64,000 bases of DNA, taken from positions 434,001 to 498,000 of the forward strand of contig NZ_CP016287.1 of NCBI RefSeq assembly GCF_001679785.1. Direction: 5' to 3'. This document shows, piece after piece, positions 1 through 9,254 of this stretch. This DNA comes from Rhizobium leguminosarum. Lineage in GTDB: Bacteria; Pseudomonadota; Alphaproteobacteria; Rhizobiales; Rhizobiaceae. Every line of letters starts with the position of its first letter. The stretch's first letter is position 1. The notes beneath the pieces are model-generated. The model was not told the DNA's origin. It searched no databases and worked only from the letters and a program-made list of their open reading frames with translations. The position numbers and the translations under genes are program-made.

Positions 1-19
1 AGTCGTCACCGTCAGCCAT
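1..19 (-). CDS. possible 5' end of a gene running off the window
   Basis: On the minus strand an ATG at 19 opens a frame (MADGDD...) that leaves the window after six codons and overlaps nothing. It lies 17 bases past the stop of the AAA+ ATPase gene, so it could be the next gene of that operon. AAA+ proteins of this type are often followed by a subtilisin-like (S8) peptidase, but nothing visible here proves that. Confidence 0.25.
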
Positions 20-35
20 CAACCCCCCAAAATCA

Positions 36-1034
36 TCAGCGCTGAGCGTGCAATCGCCCTTTAAATGCCTGACGATCTTCGAGCGCCGCACGCAGGGCCA
101 TCGCCGACAGGGCTTTTGCGCCCTCTAAAATCGTGTCTTTGACCACGGTGTCTGCTGCACGAACGAGCTCGGCCTGGCTAAGGCCCTTTGTTGCCTCTTC
201 CACATCCGCCCACGCTTTGGCAGTCAGTTTCAGTCGTCCAAGCCGGCGGGTTAATATCGCCCGAGCGGCGTCTCCGCTGGGGACGTCATATTCGACGATC
301 TCGTCAAAACGGCGCGCAAGAGCACGATCAAGGATTTCAGGATGATTCGTCGCGGCAACAACGACGCTGTCGGTCGCGTTCGGTTCCTCCATGAACGTCA
401 GGATTGAGTTCAGCACACGGCGGATTTCGCCAACGTCGTTGGTGTCACCGCGGTGCGAACCAACAGCGTCGAACTCGTCCAACAGATACACGCCGCGTGT
501 CTTTGCGACCTGGTCGAACAGCAATCTGAGTTTGCTCGCCGTTTCGCCGAAGAACCGGCTGAAGAGCGAGTCTAAACGAACTGTAAAGAGTGGGAGATGA
601 AGATCGCCGGCTAGAGCAGACGCCGTCATCGTCTTGCCGGTACCAGGCGGTCCAACGAGCAGAATATGCGTCGCGGGCACCTGCCCATGGTCACGCAGCG
701 TTGCACGCTCGGACTGCTGCCGCACAACACGTTCCAGCCGCTTGCGGACCACGTCGGCCAACACCATGCTATCGAGGCCTATCTTTGGGTACGAACTCTG
801 AACCAATTCCAGCAGCTCGCCGCGTGGGCGCGCCATTGGAATGACGGATTGAGCTTTTGGCGCGTCGTTGACGCGCTCCCTCAGCCGCTGAACAATACGC
901 TTCAGCTTCTCCGCCTCGGCGGTGTTCCCAGACCGCGCCTCTTGCGCCGCGACCTGGAGCGCGATCGATAGAAATTGGTCTTCATCGCCGGCCACGTGAG
1001 AGTTGAGAAGCGCGATAAACTGCTTTGCCGACAT
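36..1034 (-). CDS. AAA+ family ATPase
   Basis: A 332-residue cytoplasmic ATPase. The N-terminal 70 residues are helical and charged. The AAA+ core has Walker A GPPGTGKT near residues 128-135, Walker B YLLDEFDA near 183-190, a sensor-1-like VVAATNHPE and an arginine-finger region LARRFDE. The start at 1034 (MSAKQF) is chosen because GGGAGG sits just upstream; a longer frame to 1100 has no such site. The family remodels or unfolds proteins using ATP and often pairs with a protease; the partner here would be off the left edge. It neighbours a DUF2971 relic and a helicase-nuclease gene, which suggests a former defence island (inference). Confidence 0.8.
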   Translation of the reverse strand: MSAKQFIALLNSHVAGDEDQFLSIALQVAAQEARSGNTAEAEKLKRIVQRLRERVNDAPKAQSVIPMARPRGELLELVQSSYPKIGLDSMVLADVVRKRLERVVRQQSERATLRDHGQVPATHILLVGPPGTGKTMTASALAGDLHLPLFTVRLDSLFSRFFGETASKLRLLFDQVAKTRGVYLLDEFDAVGSHRGDTNDVGEIRRVLNSILTFMEEPNATDSVVVAATNHPEILDRALARRFDEIVEYDVPSGDAARAILTRRLGRLKLTAKAWADVEEATKGLSQAELVRAADTVVKDTILEGAKALSAMALRAALEDRQAFKGRLHAQR

Positions 1035-1259
1035 TCTGCACCTCCCTCGATTGTTGCTTGACGAACCGCCCCGCAAATCAGTGCACGTTCTCGCTGTCAA
1101 TGACTATACCCGAGATAAGCTTTCCAAGCCATTTTGCTTATAAGATCGAATCAGCATCTTGCGAGATGTCGATGCGCGCTGGATCGGTGAACCACGGCGC
1201 GGCAGTCGTCCTTCGGCTTATGTGACAGAGCACTGGAGCAACATTGCACGTACGAGCGA

Positions 1260-1887
1260 TGAACTGACCGAAAATTACTTAACCGACCGCGAATACGGCG
1301 CCCGCGCCCTACGCCTTTCCTCCTCGGGCAGTACCTCGAGGAGGAACTCGATCGCCAATACGACAAGGGCATTATTTCCTTCGCGGTGAGAGCCACTTGT
1401 CCTCTGATGTGGAGCCACTATGGCGAGCAGCACAACGGCATCTGCTCGGGTACTCGATGCCCGCCAAGGTCGCCAGCGACATCAAGCGGGTCGAATATGA
1501 CGGCAGCAGGCTCGTCGACGCCAGTGATGTCGCCAGGATGCTCGGTGGCGATGAGACCGCGCGCAAGAAGGTGGATAGCGCCTTATTGCTGAGAAAGGCC
1601 GGCGATTGGCGCTATGAGCGCGAATGGCGCCTGACCGGTCCGCGCGGGCTGCAAGATTCGCCGCTCGAGCTTGAAGAAGTCATTTTCGGCATGCGATGCA
1701 ATCGCCGGTGATGTATGCGGTTGCAAGGGCCCTTGAGAACCGCGGTAGGGCAGTGAAGTTGTACGAAATCCGGGAAGTCGCCAACACTTTCAAGCTCAAA
1801 AAGGTCCCTCTCGATCTCGACGAGTTGGCGGAGTCCCTGCCAAGATGGTCGTGCGCGATCCATCATGCGTTTGATCAGGTGCTCTAA
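1260..1887 (+). pseudogene. DUF2971-family gene, frameshifted remnant
   Basis: Three overlapping reading frames give consecutive pieces of one DUF2971-like protein. The first has FLLGQYLEEELDRQYDKG and CPLMWSHYGEQHNGIC (about 1315-1446). The second runs SMPAKVASDIKRVEYDG to LELEEVIFGMRC (about 1456-1705). The third starts near MYAVARALENRGRAVKLYEI (about 1708-1887). The W-S-H-Y motif is typical of the family. At least two frameshifts separate the pieces and no start codon is evident, so the gene is dead. DUF2971 proteins have no firmly established function but recur in phage-defence neighbourhoods (established context); that reading fits the helicase and AAA+ genes here. Confidence 0.65.
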
Positions 1888-1977
1888 GGCCACAACTCGA
1901 TTGGGAGCACGATCGATGGGCGCCACAATTTCCCGGAGGTCGTATGACTTCCGCCCGCATTGCCTCCACAACCGCGC

Positions 1978-2442
1978 TCAAGGTGCACCGTTCAAAATGA
2001 TTGTTGCGAGGCGCTCGATCGCCAGCATATCGAGACCGGAGCCCTGAATCTCGCGCGTTGTGATCAGGATGCGGTCCGCATTTCCCCGATCTTCAATAGT
2101 TCGAACGCCGGCATCGAAATATGCTTGGCGCTTGATCTCCCATCGGCGGGCATAGTCTGGATCAACTAGAAGGCCCAGATGCTCCCAATAATAGGTGATG
2201 CCGGCATCGTCGTCTTCTATCGTGAAATCTGGATAGCGCGTCTTTTCACCAAGCTTGAAGGGCTGCTCATAGACGTAGGGAACACCCATAGCGTTCAGCT
2301 TCTCTGCAATGGCGAGTTCCGCCTTCGACCGCACGAGTTCATTGCGGCTGGTGCGATGGATTAGACCCTGCTCAAGGAACACCGGTCCGCGCTCAGAAAC
2401 CACTTCAATCGGCTCTGGATCTGTAAAGATGCGTAGCGGCAA
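1978..2442 (-). pseudogene. 3' fragment of a helicase-nuclease gene (nuclease-like domain)
   Basis: This 154-codon frame has no credible start of its own; its first codon is a TTG next to the end of an insertion element. It contains NELVRSKAELAIAEKLN, then YPDFTIEDDD and YYWEHLGLL, the pattern of a PD-(D/E)XK nuclease-like domain (E ... D ... E-H with a later K). When the element at 2450-4301 is removed, the frame of the large helicase at 4302-7667 continues into this piece (ending ARRSG, then PCLPLRIFTD). I therefore read it as the C-terminal domain of that protein, now separated from it. Confidence 0.7.
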
Positions 2443-2449
2443 ACAAGGT

Positions 2450-4301
2450 GAGATTCGTATTGCCTCGCCTGAACTGCTCCCTGAGAATGGGTTATTGCCT
2501 CATCTAAATTGCTCCCGACGAATCAACCTCGGGAGCTTTGATGAGGAAGGTAAGCATGGCGACACGTGTGGAATTGGTGGCGGCGATCAGTTGTCGCTAT
2601 GTGTTAGGCGGGCGGGCCGAGAAGGCGAGGATGTTGGACGAGTTCGTGGCGCTCACGGGCTTTCATCGCAAGCATGCGATGCGACTGCTGCGAGGAGAAC
2701 GCGAACCGGCGAAGGGTGGTCCTCGGCCAGGGCGCCGGGTTTACGGCGATGACGTGCGGGCGGCGCTCGTCGTTGTTTGGGAGGCGTCGGATCGAATTTG
2801 CGGCAAGCGACTACACCCCCTGTTGCCAACACTGATCGAAGCGATGGAACGTCATGGACATGGCGATATGAATAGCGAGACGCGCCGGCAACTCTTGACG
2901 ATGAGCCCAGCGACGATTGATCGAGTCCTCAAGGAGATTAAAGCGAGCGCCACGGGTCCGCGGCGCCGGAAAGGATCAACGGCGATTCGGCGTAGTGTTC
3001 CCGTTCGAACGTTCTCGGATTGGGATGACCCCGCACCCGGCTTTGTCGAGGCTGATCTCGTTTCTCATTCCGGCCCGTACGCGAGAGGTGCCTTCTCGCA
3101 AACGCTGGTGTTGACCGATATAGCCACGGGCTGGACGGAATGCGCGCCGCTGCTGGTTCGCGAGCAAACGGTACTGATCACTGCGTTGACCGAACTGCGC
3201 AAGTTGCTGCCGTTCCCGCTGCTGGGCTTCGACACCGACAACGACAGTGTGTTCATGAACGAGAGCGTTCATGAGTATTGCTTGCGAGATAATATCGAAC
3301 TCACCCGTTGCCGCCCCTACCGAAAGAACGACCAGGCATTTGTCGAGCAGAAGAATGGCGCGATCGTGCGCAAGATCGTTGGATACCGACGCTTCGAGGG
3401 GCTGCGAGCCACCCGGGAGCTGGCCAAGCTTTATTCCTCAATGCGGTTGTTCGTGAATTTCTTTCAGCCATCATTCAAGCTGAAAGAAAAGCACCGTGAC
3501 GGAGCCAAGGTGATCAAGCGCTATCATCGTCCCGCCACGCCTTATCAGCGGCTGCTTGACGACGCACGCACGCCGGAGGATACATGCCTTCGGCTCAAGG
3601 CGATGTACCTGACGCTCGATCCGGTTCGGCTGCTCCGCGACATACGGCTGGCACAAGAGAGATTGGTCGAAATTGCTGACAAGCCTGATGGTCCGCCTGC
3701 CACCGACGGCGAGGCATTACCGCTCGAAGACTTTCTGTCTGGCTTACGGATTGCTTGGCGTGGTGGTGAAGTGAAACCGACTGCCCGCTCCAAGCCAGCG
3801 GCCAAGCGAGAGCGGCGGAGGCCCGATCCTCTACTCGCCGTCACTGCCGAACTCGAGGATTGGTTCGAGGCGGAGCCTTGGCGAACTTCGCGAGAGTTGC
3901 TTGAACGCTTGCAGGTCAAATACCCCGGCGTGTATCCCGACGGCCTCATTCGGACCGTGCAGCGTCGAATGAAGATCTGGCGCAGTACACAGGCCAATGC
4001 GCTGGTGTTCGGGCCATTCGCCGATGCCGCGCGGCAGACGCAAAACGTAGAGGTCGTGCAGTGAGGCTCTTACCGCCAGGTTGGCCTTCGACAACCCGCG
4101 GAAAACATGATGAACGCCCGCGAAGCCGCCCGCTCGCTACAGCGCTATTGAGGGCGCGCTCGCGAGCGGCTTCGCTACCTCCGTCACCTTGCACCAGGTG
4201 CGGGGACAAGATCGTAACAACCCGTGAGGCATTCGAGAACATCCGAGTGAGGCAACGGCATTATTCTCCGGGAACACTCTTGGGTGAGGCAATACGGCGT
4301 C
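2450..4301 (+). mobile_element. ISNCY-like insertion sequence
   Basis: An element of about 1.85 kb bounded by imperfect inverted repeats of some 50 bases. Each end starts TGAGA and then carries CGTATTGCCTC, and each has a second TTGCCTCA box about 25-30 bases further in. It contains one transposase gene. It interrupts a RecD-like helicase/nuclease gene without shifting its frame overall. I could not identify an unambiguous target duplication (flanks AACAAGG and TCCTGATC), so the exact borders may be off by a few bases. Confidence 0.75.
2541..4064 (+). CDS. ISNCY-like DDE transposase (integrase core)
   Basis: A 507-residue transposase. A helix-turn-helix-like N-terminus (FHRKHAMRLLRGER) is followed by an rve-type integrase core. 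The likely DDE triad is D in VEADLVSHSG, D in LLGFDTDND and E in NDQAFVEQKNG. A basic linker (KPAAKRERRRPD) and a C-terminal domain follow. The ATG at 2541 has GGGAG five bases upstream; a second ATG at 2556 is possible. It lies inside the inverted-repeat-bounded element and reads opposite to the gene it disrupts. The frame is intact, so the element may be active. Confidence 0.85.
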   Translation: MRKVSMATRVELVAAISCRYVLGGRAEKARMLDEFVALTGFHRKHAMRLLRGEREPAKGGPRPGRRVYGDDVRAALVVVWEASDRICGKRLHPLLPTLIEAMERHGHGDMNSETRRQLLTMSPATIDRVLKEIKASATGPRRRKGSTAIRRSVPVRTFSDWDDPAPGFVEADLVSHSGPYARGAFSQTLVLTDIATGWTECAPLLVREQTVLITALTELRKLLPFPLLGFDTDNDSVFMNESVHEYCLRDNIELTRCRPYRKNDQAFVEQKNGAIVRKIVGYRRFEGLRATRELAKLYSSMRLFVNFFQPSFKLKEKHRDGAKVIKRYHRPATPYQRLLDDARTPEDTCLRLKAMYLTLDPVRLLRDIRLAQERLVEIADKPDGPPATDGEALPLEDFLSGLRIAWRGGEVKPTARSKPAAKRERRRPDPLLAVTAELEDWFEAEPWRTSRELLERLQVKYPGVYPDGLIRTVQRRMKIWRSTQANALVFGPFADAARQTQNVEVVQ

Positions 4302-7300
4302 TCATCCTGATCGTCGCGCTATAGTAAAGAGATCAGTCATGCGCCGGGCGATTTCGGACGTCGAGGGATGCGTGTAACGCTGGAGCGCGCCAATCTCGTC
4401 TTCATGCAGGAGCACGATATGATCTTGCTGCCGTGTGAGCGCCGTATAGAGCATTTCGCGTGATAGCGGGCGACAGTTGCGCGGCAAGACGAGCAAGGTT
4501 CGGCCGAACTGGCTGCCCTGCGTCTTGTGAACGGTGAGCGCATAGGCAAGTTCAAGCTCCGGAGATCCATCATCGCCGCGAAATTCCCAGGCTGCGTAGG
4601 TAAATTTTATTCCCGTTTGGCTTTGGAACTCGACATCGAGATCACGCGGCCGTCGCTTCATCGTCTTTGTTTTATAGCCTCCGACGATCACACCTATATC
4701 ACCGTTGGCGACGTAGGCTTTGTCTTGAAGGGGATAGGTGCGTCGCCGGCCGTTGTTCCGGACATTGATGACCTTGTCTCCCCAAAGAAGTGCTTGTGGT
4801 CCGGCGGGTTTGGGAATCTTCGTCCACCAAAGGGTGGATTCAGCCATCGCTCGAACACGAGTCCGGAAGCGGTGTTGTATAGAGAGATTTAAGGCGTCGA
4901 CGCCGGCGAGGCCCGCCCGCACCGGGGATAGAACCTGCCAGTCATGCGATTTCGAGGCGGCTCCATCCTTGCCGCGAACTTCGCGCGCCGACCAAAAATA
5001 CATCTGGGGCGGCGTTCCAAACGGCGCTGCGCCGAGACTCGCTTCGAAGCCGGCTTCATCTGCGGCGTCGGCCAGAGCGAGTTCCGTCACGAGTTCAGCG
5101 TTGAGCGTGTCGCGAACGACGGCTGGACCGGACCAATGCACGGCCCGGACATGGTCAAGATGCCCTTCGCGCAGCCGGTCCCAGACTTCGTCAGCACCCG
5201 CGTCAAGCGGTTCGCCGCTGAACTGGCGAGCAAGGAGAACGTCCCCTCGGCCAGCGCCTCTCTGGCGGCCCATAATAGTGAGTTCGGCGTAGCCGCGCGC
5301 GAGACGGGGAAAGATCGCCGGGAGGGGTGGTGGCGCCAGGTGCCGACAGATATCAACGAATGGCCGGCCAGCTCCGATCGGAGGCAATTGCCGGGGATCG
5401 CCTACGAGGACGATCCGCTCGACCCCCTCGACGGCGTCAAAAAGCGCTGCAAGTTGGTCCTCGGTAAGCATTGAGCACTCATCAACGATGATCGTTCGAT
5501 AGCTCTTCTCTCGCGGAGCTTCAGGATTCCAAAAGTATCGGCCGCTATCGCCGTCATAGCGTTTCAGGCGTTGAAGAAACTGCGCCAAGGTCTGCCCCTG
5601 GCCAAGGCGCTGGGTCGCTTCCTCCAGTCGAACTCTTGCTTTACCGGTCGGGGCGAGGAGCAACACGCTGGAACGGATTTCGGGGAGGTCGCAGAGAATA
5701 TTGAGCAGCGTGGTCTTGCCCGATCCCGCTGGTCCGATGAGAACGGAAAACCGCGCGCACGCAATCTGCTCAAGCGCGGCGGTTTTCTCATGGCGCGCCA
5801 ACACCTCGTCCTCTGTGAGGGTCTTGTCCTTGGGGCCGGATCGGTCAAATTCGGCATCCACCAGTTTGCGCCAGGGATGTGAGAGTTCATGCACTCGCCC
5901 CCCCACGCGCTTGCGAACCGCAGCTGCAATCATGGTTTTCGCGGTTGTATAGCGCTTGAGTTTGAAGGTCGGTTCGCCCGCGATTGTCTGACCTGGAGAG
6001 ACAATGGCATCGATAAAGCCCTGTCCCATCGCCAAGACGTCATCGTCGGCCGCGCACTTGGGCTCCAGTGGCGCATCCAATGCCCGCCGGACGACCCAAG
6101 ATCGTGGTAGCAGCGTATGTCCCTCGTGGGCGATAGCTTCCTCCAGCAACTCCACGACAAGTCCACGAACGCGGCGTCGGTCAATGGCGTCGGTCATCGC
6201 GATCGGCGGCGTCAATGGTGCGTTGGCGCGCACGGCGTCGATGGGAAAGACGCCACGATCGAGGACCGAAAATGGAATCCGATCTGCGGCTGCCTCATCC
6301 TTCTCGAACAACACGTAGGGGTTTGCCAGGATGTCCGCGTCGGCGACATCCAATCCCGCTGCCTTTCGGCTGCTGGGTTGATACGCGCGGTCGGCTTGGT
6401 CAGGTGTCAACTCACAGCGCGCGATCAGATCGAAAAGTGATCGCCGGTCGCTCGGCAGCTTACGCCATTTCTCCCGAAAGCTCGCACCGAAGCCGAAAGC
6501 CTCCGCTCGGGGAAAGCGCTTCGGGTCCACGGCAAAAGTATCGATGAAGGCAAGGGCGTTGAACACCTCGCCGTCCCGCGACCCCGCCCGCTCGATCTCG
6601 TGGGCGAGCAGAGCTCCGTGTTGGAGTCCGAAGGCGGTAAGCGCAGATCCTAGTCCTGGGTGGACACCCCGGGCCTTCCAGAGACGGCCAAGCTCTTGAT
6701 CCAGCCAAGCAAGCTGCGCCTGCACTGGGATGCCCACATTTTCGGCCGTGACCTTGAGAGCTTTGACGCAGGCCAGGAGGGAAGCGATAGCGCCGTCATG
6801 GGTTAGGTGCTCCGAGGCATATGAAAATGATTCGAACTGATCGTCCGGCGCAAACGCGATGCAATCATCGAGTGGAAAGCTTGAGTTAGCCTCTGCTGCG
6901 GCCAAGACAGCGGTGTAAGGCATGAGGAAGCCATCGGACTGATCCGGGCGAATAGAGTGGCGGATGTTGCGTTCCCAGAGAACGCCTTTTAGGTCTCCAT
7001 CGCGGTCGTAGAGATAGTCGGTCGGTTGGCCGATCCCTTTCAGCCGACCGACCCCAACGATTACGCGTCGAGAATTTTCCGATAGTGGTGTCCGCTTGGC
7101 GTAGAAGAAGCACAAGGATGATTCAGGTTTGAGAGCGCCGAAGAATGTGTCCAGCATGATGAGCTGGTTGTGTCGGTCCTGGATCCAGCTTGTGTCGAAG
7201 GAGAGCTCCGGTTCACGCGCAGGCTCGTAGCCCAGCTTGAGCGCTTGGGCCTTTCCGACTTCGCCCATGCGTTGATCGCCCTCGACCTGGCGGCGCAGCA

Positions 7301-7667
7301 TCCAGCCGAATGGAATGCAAGCCGCGGCATAAGCCTCTAGCCGGAGAGGAGTTTGTCCGAAGTGTCCGTGTGTGTCGGGGCTCGAAAGCTTGTAAGGATG
7401 GCTCTTAAGGAGCGTCAGGTCATGGTCGTACATGAAGCCACCGCGCTCTTCGACGCAGGGCGGAAGGTCGGTGCGATCTAGGCTCTCGAAAGAGCGACCG
7501 GCAAATTCGTCGCGGTTCTCTCGAATGCCGCTGGCGATGCGCGCAAGTACGAGACATGACGTGTTCGACGATGGCGATTTACAGACATGCCCATTCCAAG
7601 CGGAGTCGTGCCAGGGTACCCTGATTGTGATGTGTCGTTGCGATAGCCGCCGTGAACCCTCGATCAT
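4302..7667 (-). pseudogene. RecD-like SF1 helicase, 5' part of an IS-split gene
   Basis: About 1120 codons. The N-terminal 560 residues are unlike anything I recognise. The C-terminal half is a RecD/UvrD-type superfamily 1B helicase: Walker A GPAGSGKTT near residues 645-653, Walker B TIIVDECSML near 725-734, motif III VLVGDPRQLPPIG, and a C-terminal VHKTQGSQF near 1045 before YTALTR. The start at 7667 follows GGGGGAACG; an upstream extension in frame has poor composition. Three bases before its stop it meets the insertion element whose TGA supplies the stop codon; the nuclease-like tail lies beyond at 1978-2442. The intact protein would have been about 1270 residues. Helicase plus PD-(D/E)XK nuclease suggests DNA processing or phage defence (inference). 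Confidence 0.75.
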
Positions 7668-7977
7668 CGTTCCCCCAATGCTGTGAAGTTCGTTTTTTTG
7701 CTGTCGCGAATCTAAAAAAAGCGGATCGATGTAAACTATAGCGCGTGTTGTTTGGTGCCATAAATCCCCCTCGATGGATTTATGATTAGGCCTCAGCGAA
7801 CTGCTTTTTGTTATCAGTGACGATAACGCGCTCATTGCTCTCCGCGTTCGCGGTGATTGCCGCTCAGCTGTCATTCGCACTCTCAATGGGCGAAAATGCG
7901 GAGCCTGGCGTTGGCCCGCCCGCAAGCTGTGGTAAGGCTGTCGATATACATCAAAAGCTGACGCGTGCGATTGCTGA
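7668..7977. other. intergenic region left of the IS5 element
   Basis: About 310 bases between the helicase start and the IS5 element. A short plus-strand frame from 7808 has a hydrophobic start (MLSVTITRSLLSAFAVIAAQ) but its end lies inside the IS. No domain or good ribosome binding site is visible. I do not support a gene here. Confidence 0.4.
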
Positions 7978-8909
7978 GAGCCTGACCGAAAAAGAGTTGA
8001 GTGAAATCAGCCAGTTGTGATTCTGTTTGTTTGCTTAGGACGAACGGAGACCACAATGGGCTGGACAGATTTCACCCGTCGGCAATATGCCCGACGCACA
8101 GTGCGGTATGCAAGCGATCTGACGGACCGGGAGTGGGGATTGATCTCGTCTTGCCTGCCTGGACCGAGGCGGTTGGGCAGGCCGCGCAGTACCGATCTTC
8201 GCGAGGTCGTGAATGCGTTGCTTTACATCGCCACGACGGGGTGCCAGTGGCGGATGATGCCCAGAGATTTTCCACCTTTTACAACTGTGCAGTCCTATTT
8301 CTATGAATGGCGAGCGACAGGGTTATGGGGTCGGATCAACCATCATCTTGTGATGGAGGCGCGTGACTTGGAAGGTCGGGAAGCCTCGCCGTCTGCGGGC
8401 GTGATCGACAGTCAAAGCGTGAAAACCACGGAAAGCGGCGGAATTTCGGGCTATGACGCGGGCAAGAAGATAAAGGGACGCAAGCGTCATATCGTCGTCG
8501 ACACGCTCGGACTGATGGTCGGCCTCATGGTTCACAGCGCCGATATTCAGGATCGCGATGGTGCATCTGCCGTTCTCAAAACCATTCTCAAGCGCTGGCC
8601 GTGGCTGAGACATATCTTCGCCGATGGTGGTTATGCCGGACCGAAGCTGAAGGGCGCACTGCAAAAGATCGCTGCGTTCACTCTCCAGATCGTCAAGCGG
8701 ACCGACAAGGCCAAGGGCTTCGAGGTTCTGCCGCGTCGCTGGGTAGTGGAGCGCACCTTCGCATGGCTTGGCAGATGCCGACGATTGGCGAAGGATTGGG
8801 AAAAGTCCGTCGCCTCAGCCGAGGCCTGGATCACTATCGCCCACATCCGGGTCCTGACACGACGCTTGGCAAGGTACGGATATCGTTGAAACCTTTTCGA
8901 GTCAGACTC
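7978..8909 (+). mobile_element. IS5-family insertion sequence with TGA target duplication
   Basis: A 932-bp element with imperfect terminal inverted repeats of about 17 bases (GAGCCTGACCG at the left; GAGTCTGACTCG reading in from the right). It is flanked by a 3-bp direct repeat TGA (7975-7977 and 8910-8912), as in the three-base-duplication groups of IS5. It holds one intact transposase gene. The right end supplies the stop codon of the truncated minus-strand frame at 8902-9135. Confidence 0.85.
8056..8889 (+). CDS. IS5-family DDE transposase
   Basis: A 277-residue transposase. The N-terminal DUF4096-like part has LTDREWGLISSCLP and GCQWRMMPRDFPP. The DDE_Tnp_1-type core has the first Asp in VIDSQSVKT, the second in IFADGGYAG and the Glu in WVVERTFAWLGRCRR. 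The ATG at 8056 follows CGGAGACC; an upstream frame to 8017 lacks support. It is intact and sits within inverted repeats with a target duplication, so the insertion is probably recent. Confidence 0.92.
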   Translation: MGWTDFTRRQYARRTVRYASDLTDREWGLISSCLPGPRRLGRPRSTDLREVVNALLYIATTGCQWRMMPRDFPPFTTVQSYFYEWRATGLWGRINHHLVMEARDLEGREASPSAGVIDSQSVKTTESGGISGYDAGKKIKGRKRHIVVDTLGLMVGLMVHSADIQDRDGASAVLKTILKRWPWLRHIFADGGYAGPKLKGALQKIAAFTLQIVKRTDKAKGFEVLPRRWVVERTFAWLGRCRRLAKDWEKSVASAEAWITIAHIRVLTRRLARYGYR

Positions 8910-9135
8910 TGAGATCTCCCTTCAGAGCTCGATCGCGCGCAACGTCGATATCGATCAAGCGACCAGCGACCAACCAGACCTCCTTGTTGATACGACGATC
9001 GCGAAGAGCGGCACGAACGTTGGCTGCGATACCATCGGCCGGAATGTTTTGTTGATTGCGAAAGATACGCAGGGGAGCAGTAACGGTGTCTGTCCGCATG
9101 GTGGGCATCAGCAGAGTCCCGCTCAAGAAATTCAT
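8902..9135 (-). pseudogene. hypothetical gene truncated by the IS5 element
   Basis: A minus-strand frame of 77 codons beginning at the ATG at 9135 (MNFLSGTLLMPTMRTD) whose stop codon lies in the end of the adjacent IS5 element. Its own sequence therefore ends at about 8910. The readable part includes LRIFRNQQNIPADGIAANVR and EVWLVAGRLIDIDVA. I do not recognise the family. The insertion must have removed the 3' end; no continuation was found on the other side of the IS. Confidence 0.35.
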
Positions 9136-9254
9136 TTGCAATCTACATTAAATTGCATTATCACCAGACACACCAGATAGTTATAACTCAGCATTGCATC
9201 TCGGCTTCTTCTTTCCTCTTCCGTTGCTTCGGCACGTCATCCGGATAGGCCTAC

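Noticed and set aside
2443..4310. Target-site duplication for the ISNCY-like element
   Set aside because: The flanking bases do not match in direct orientation, so none was claimed.
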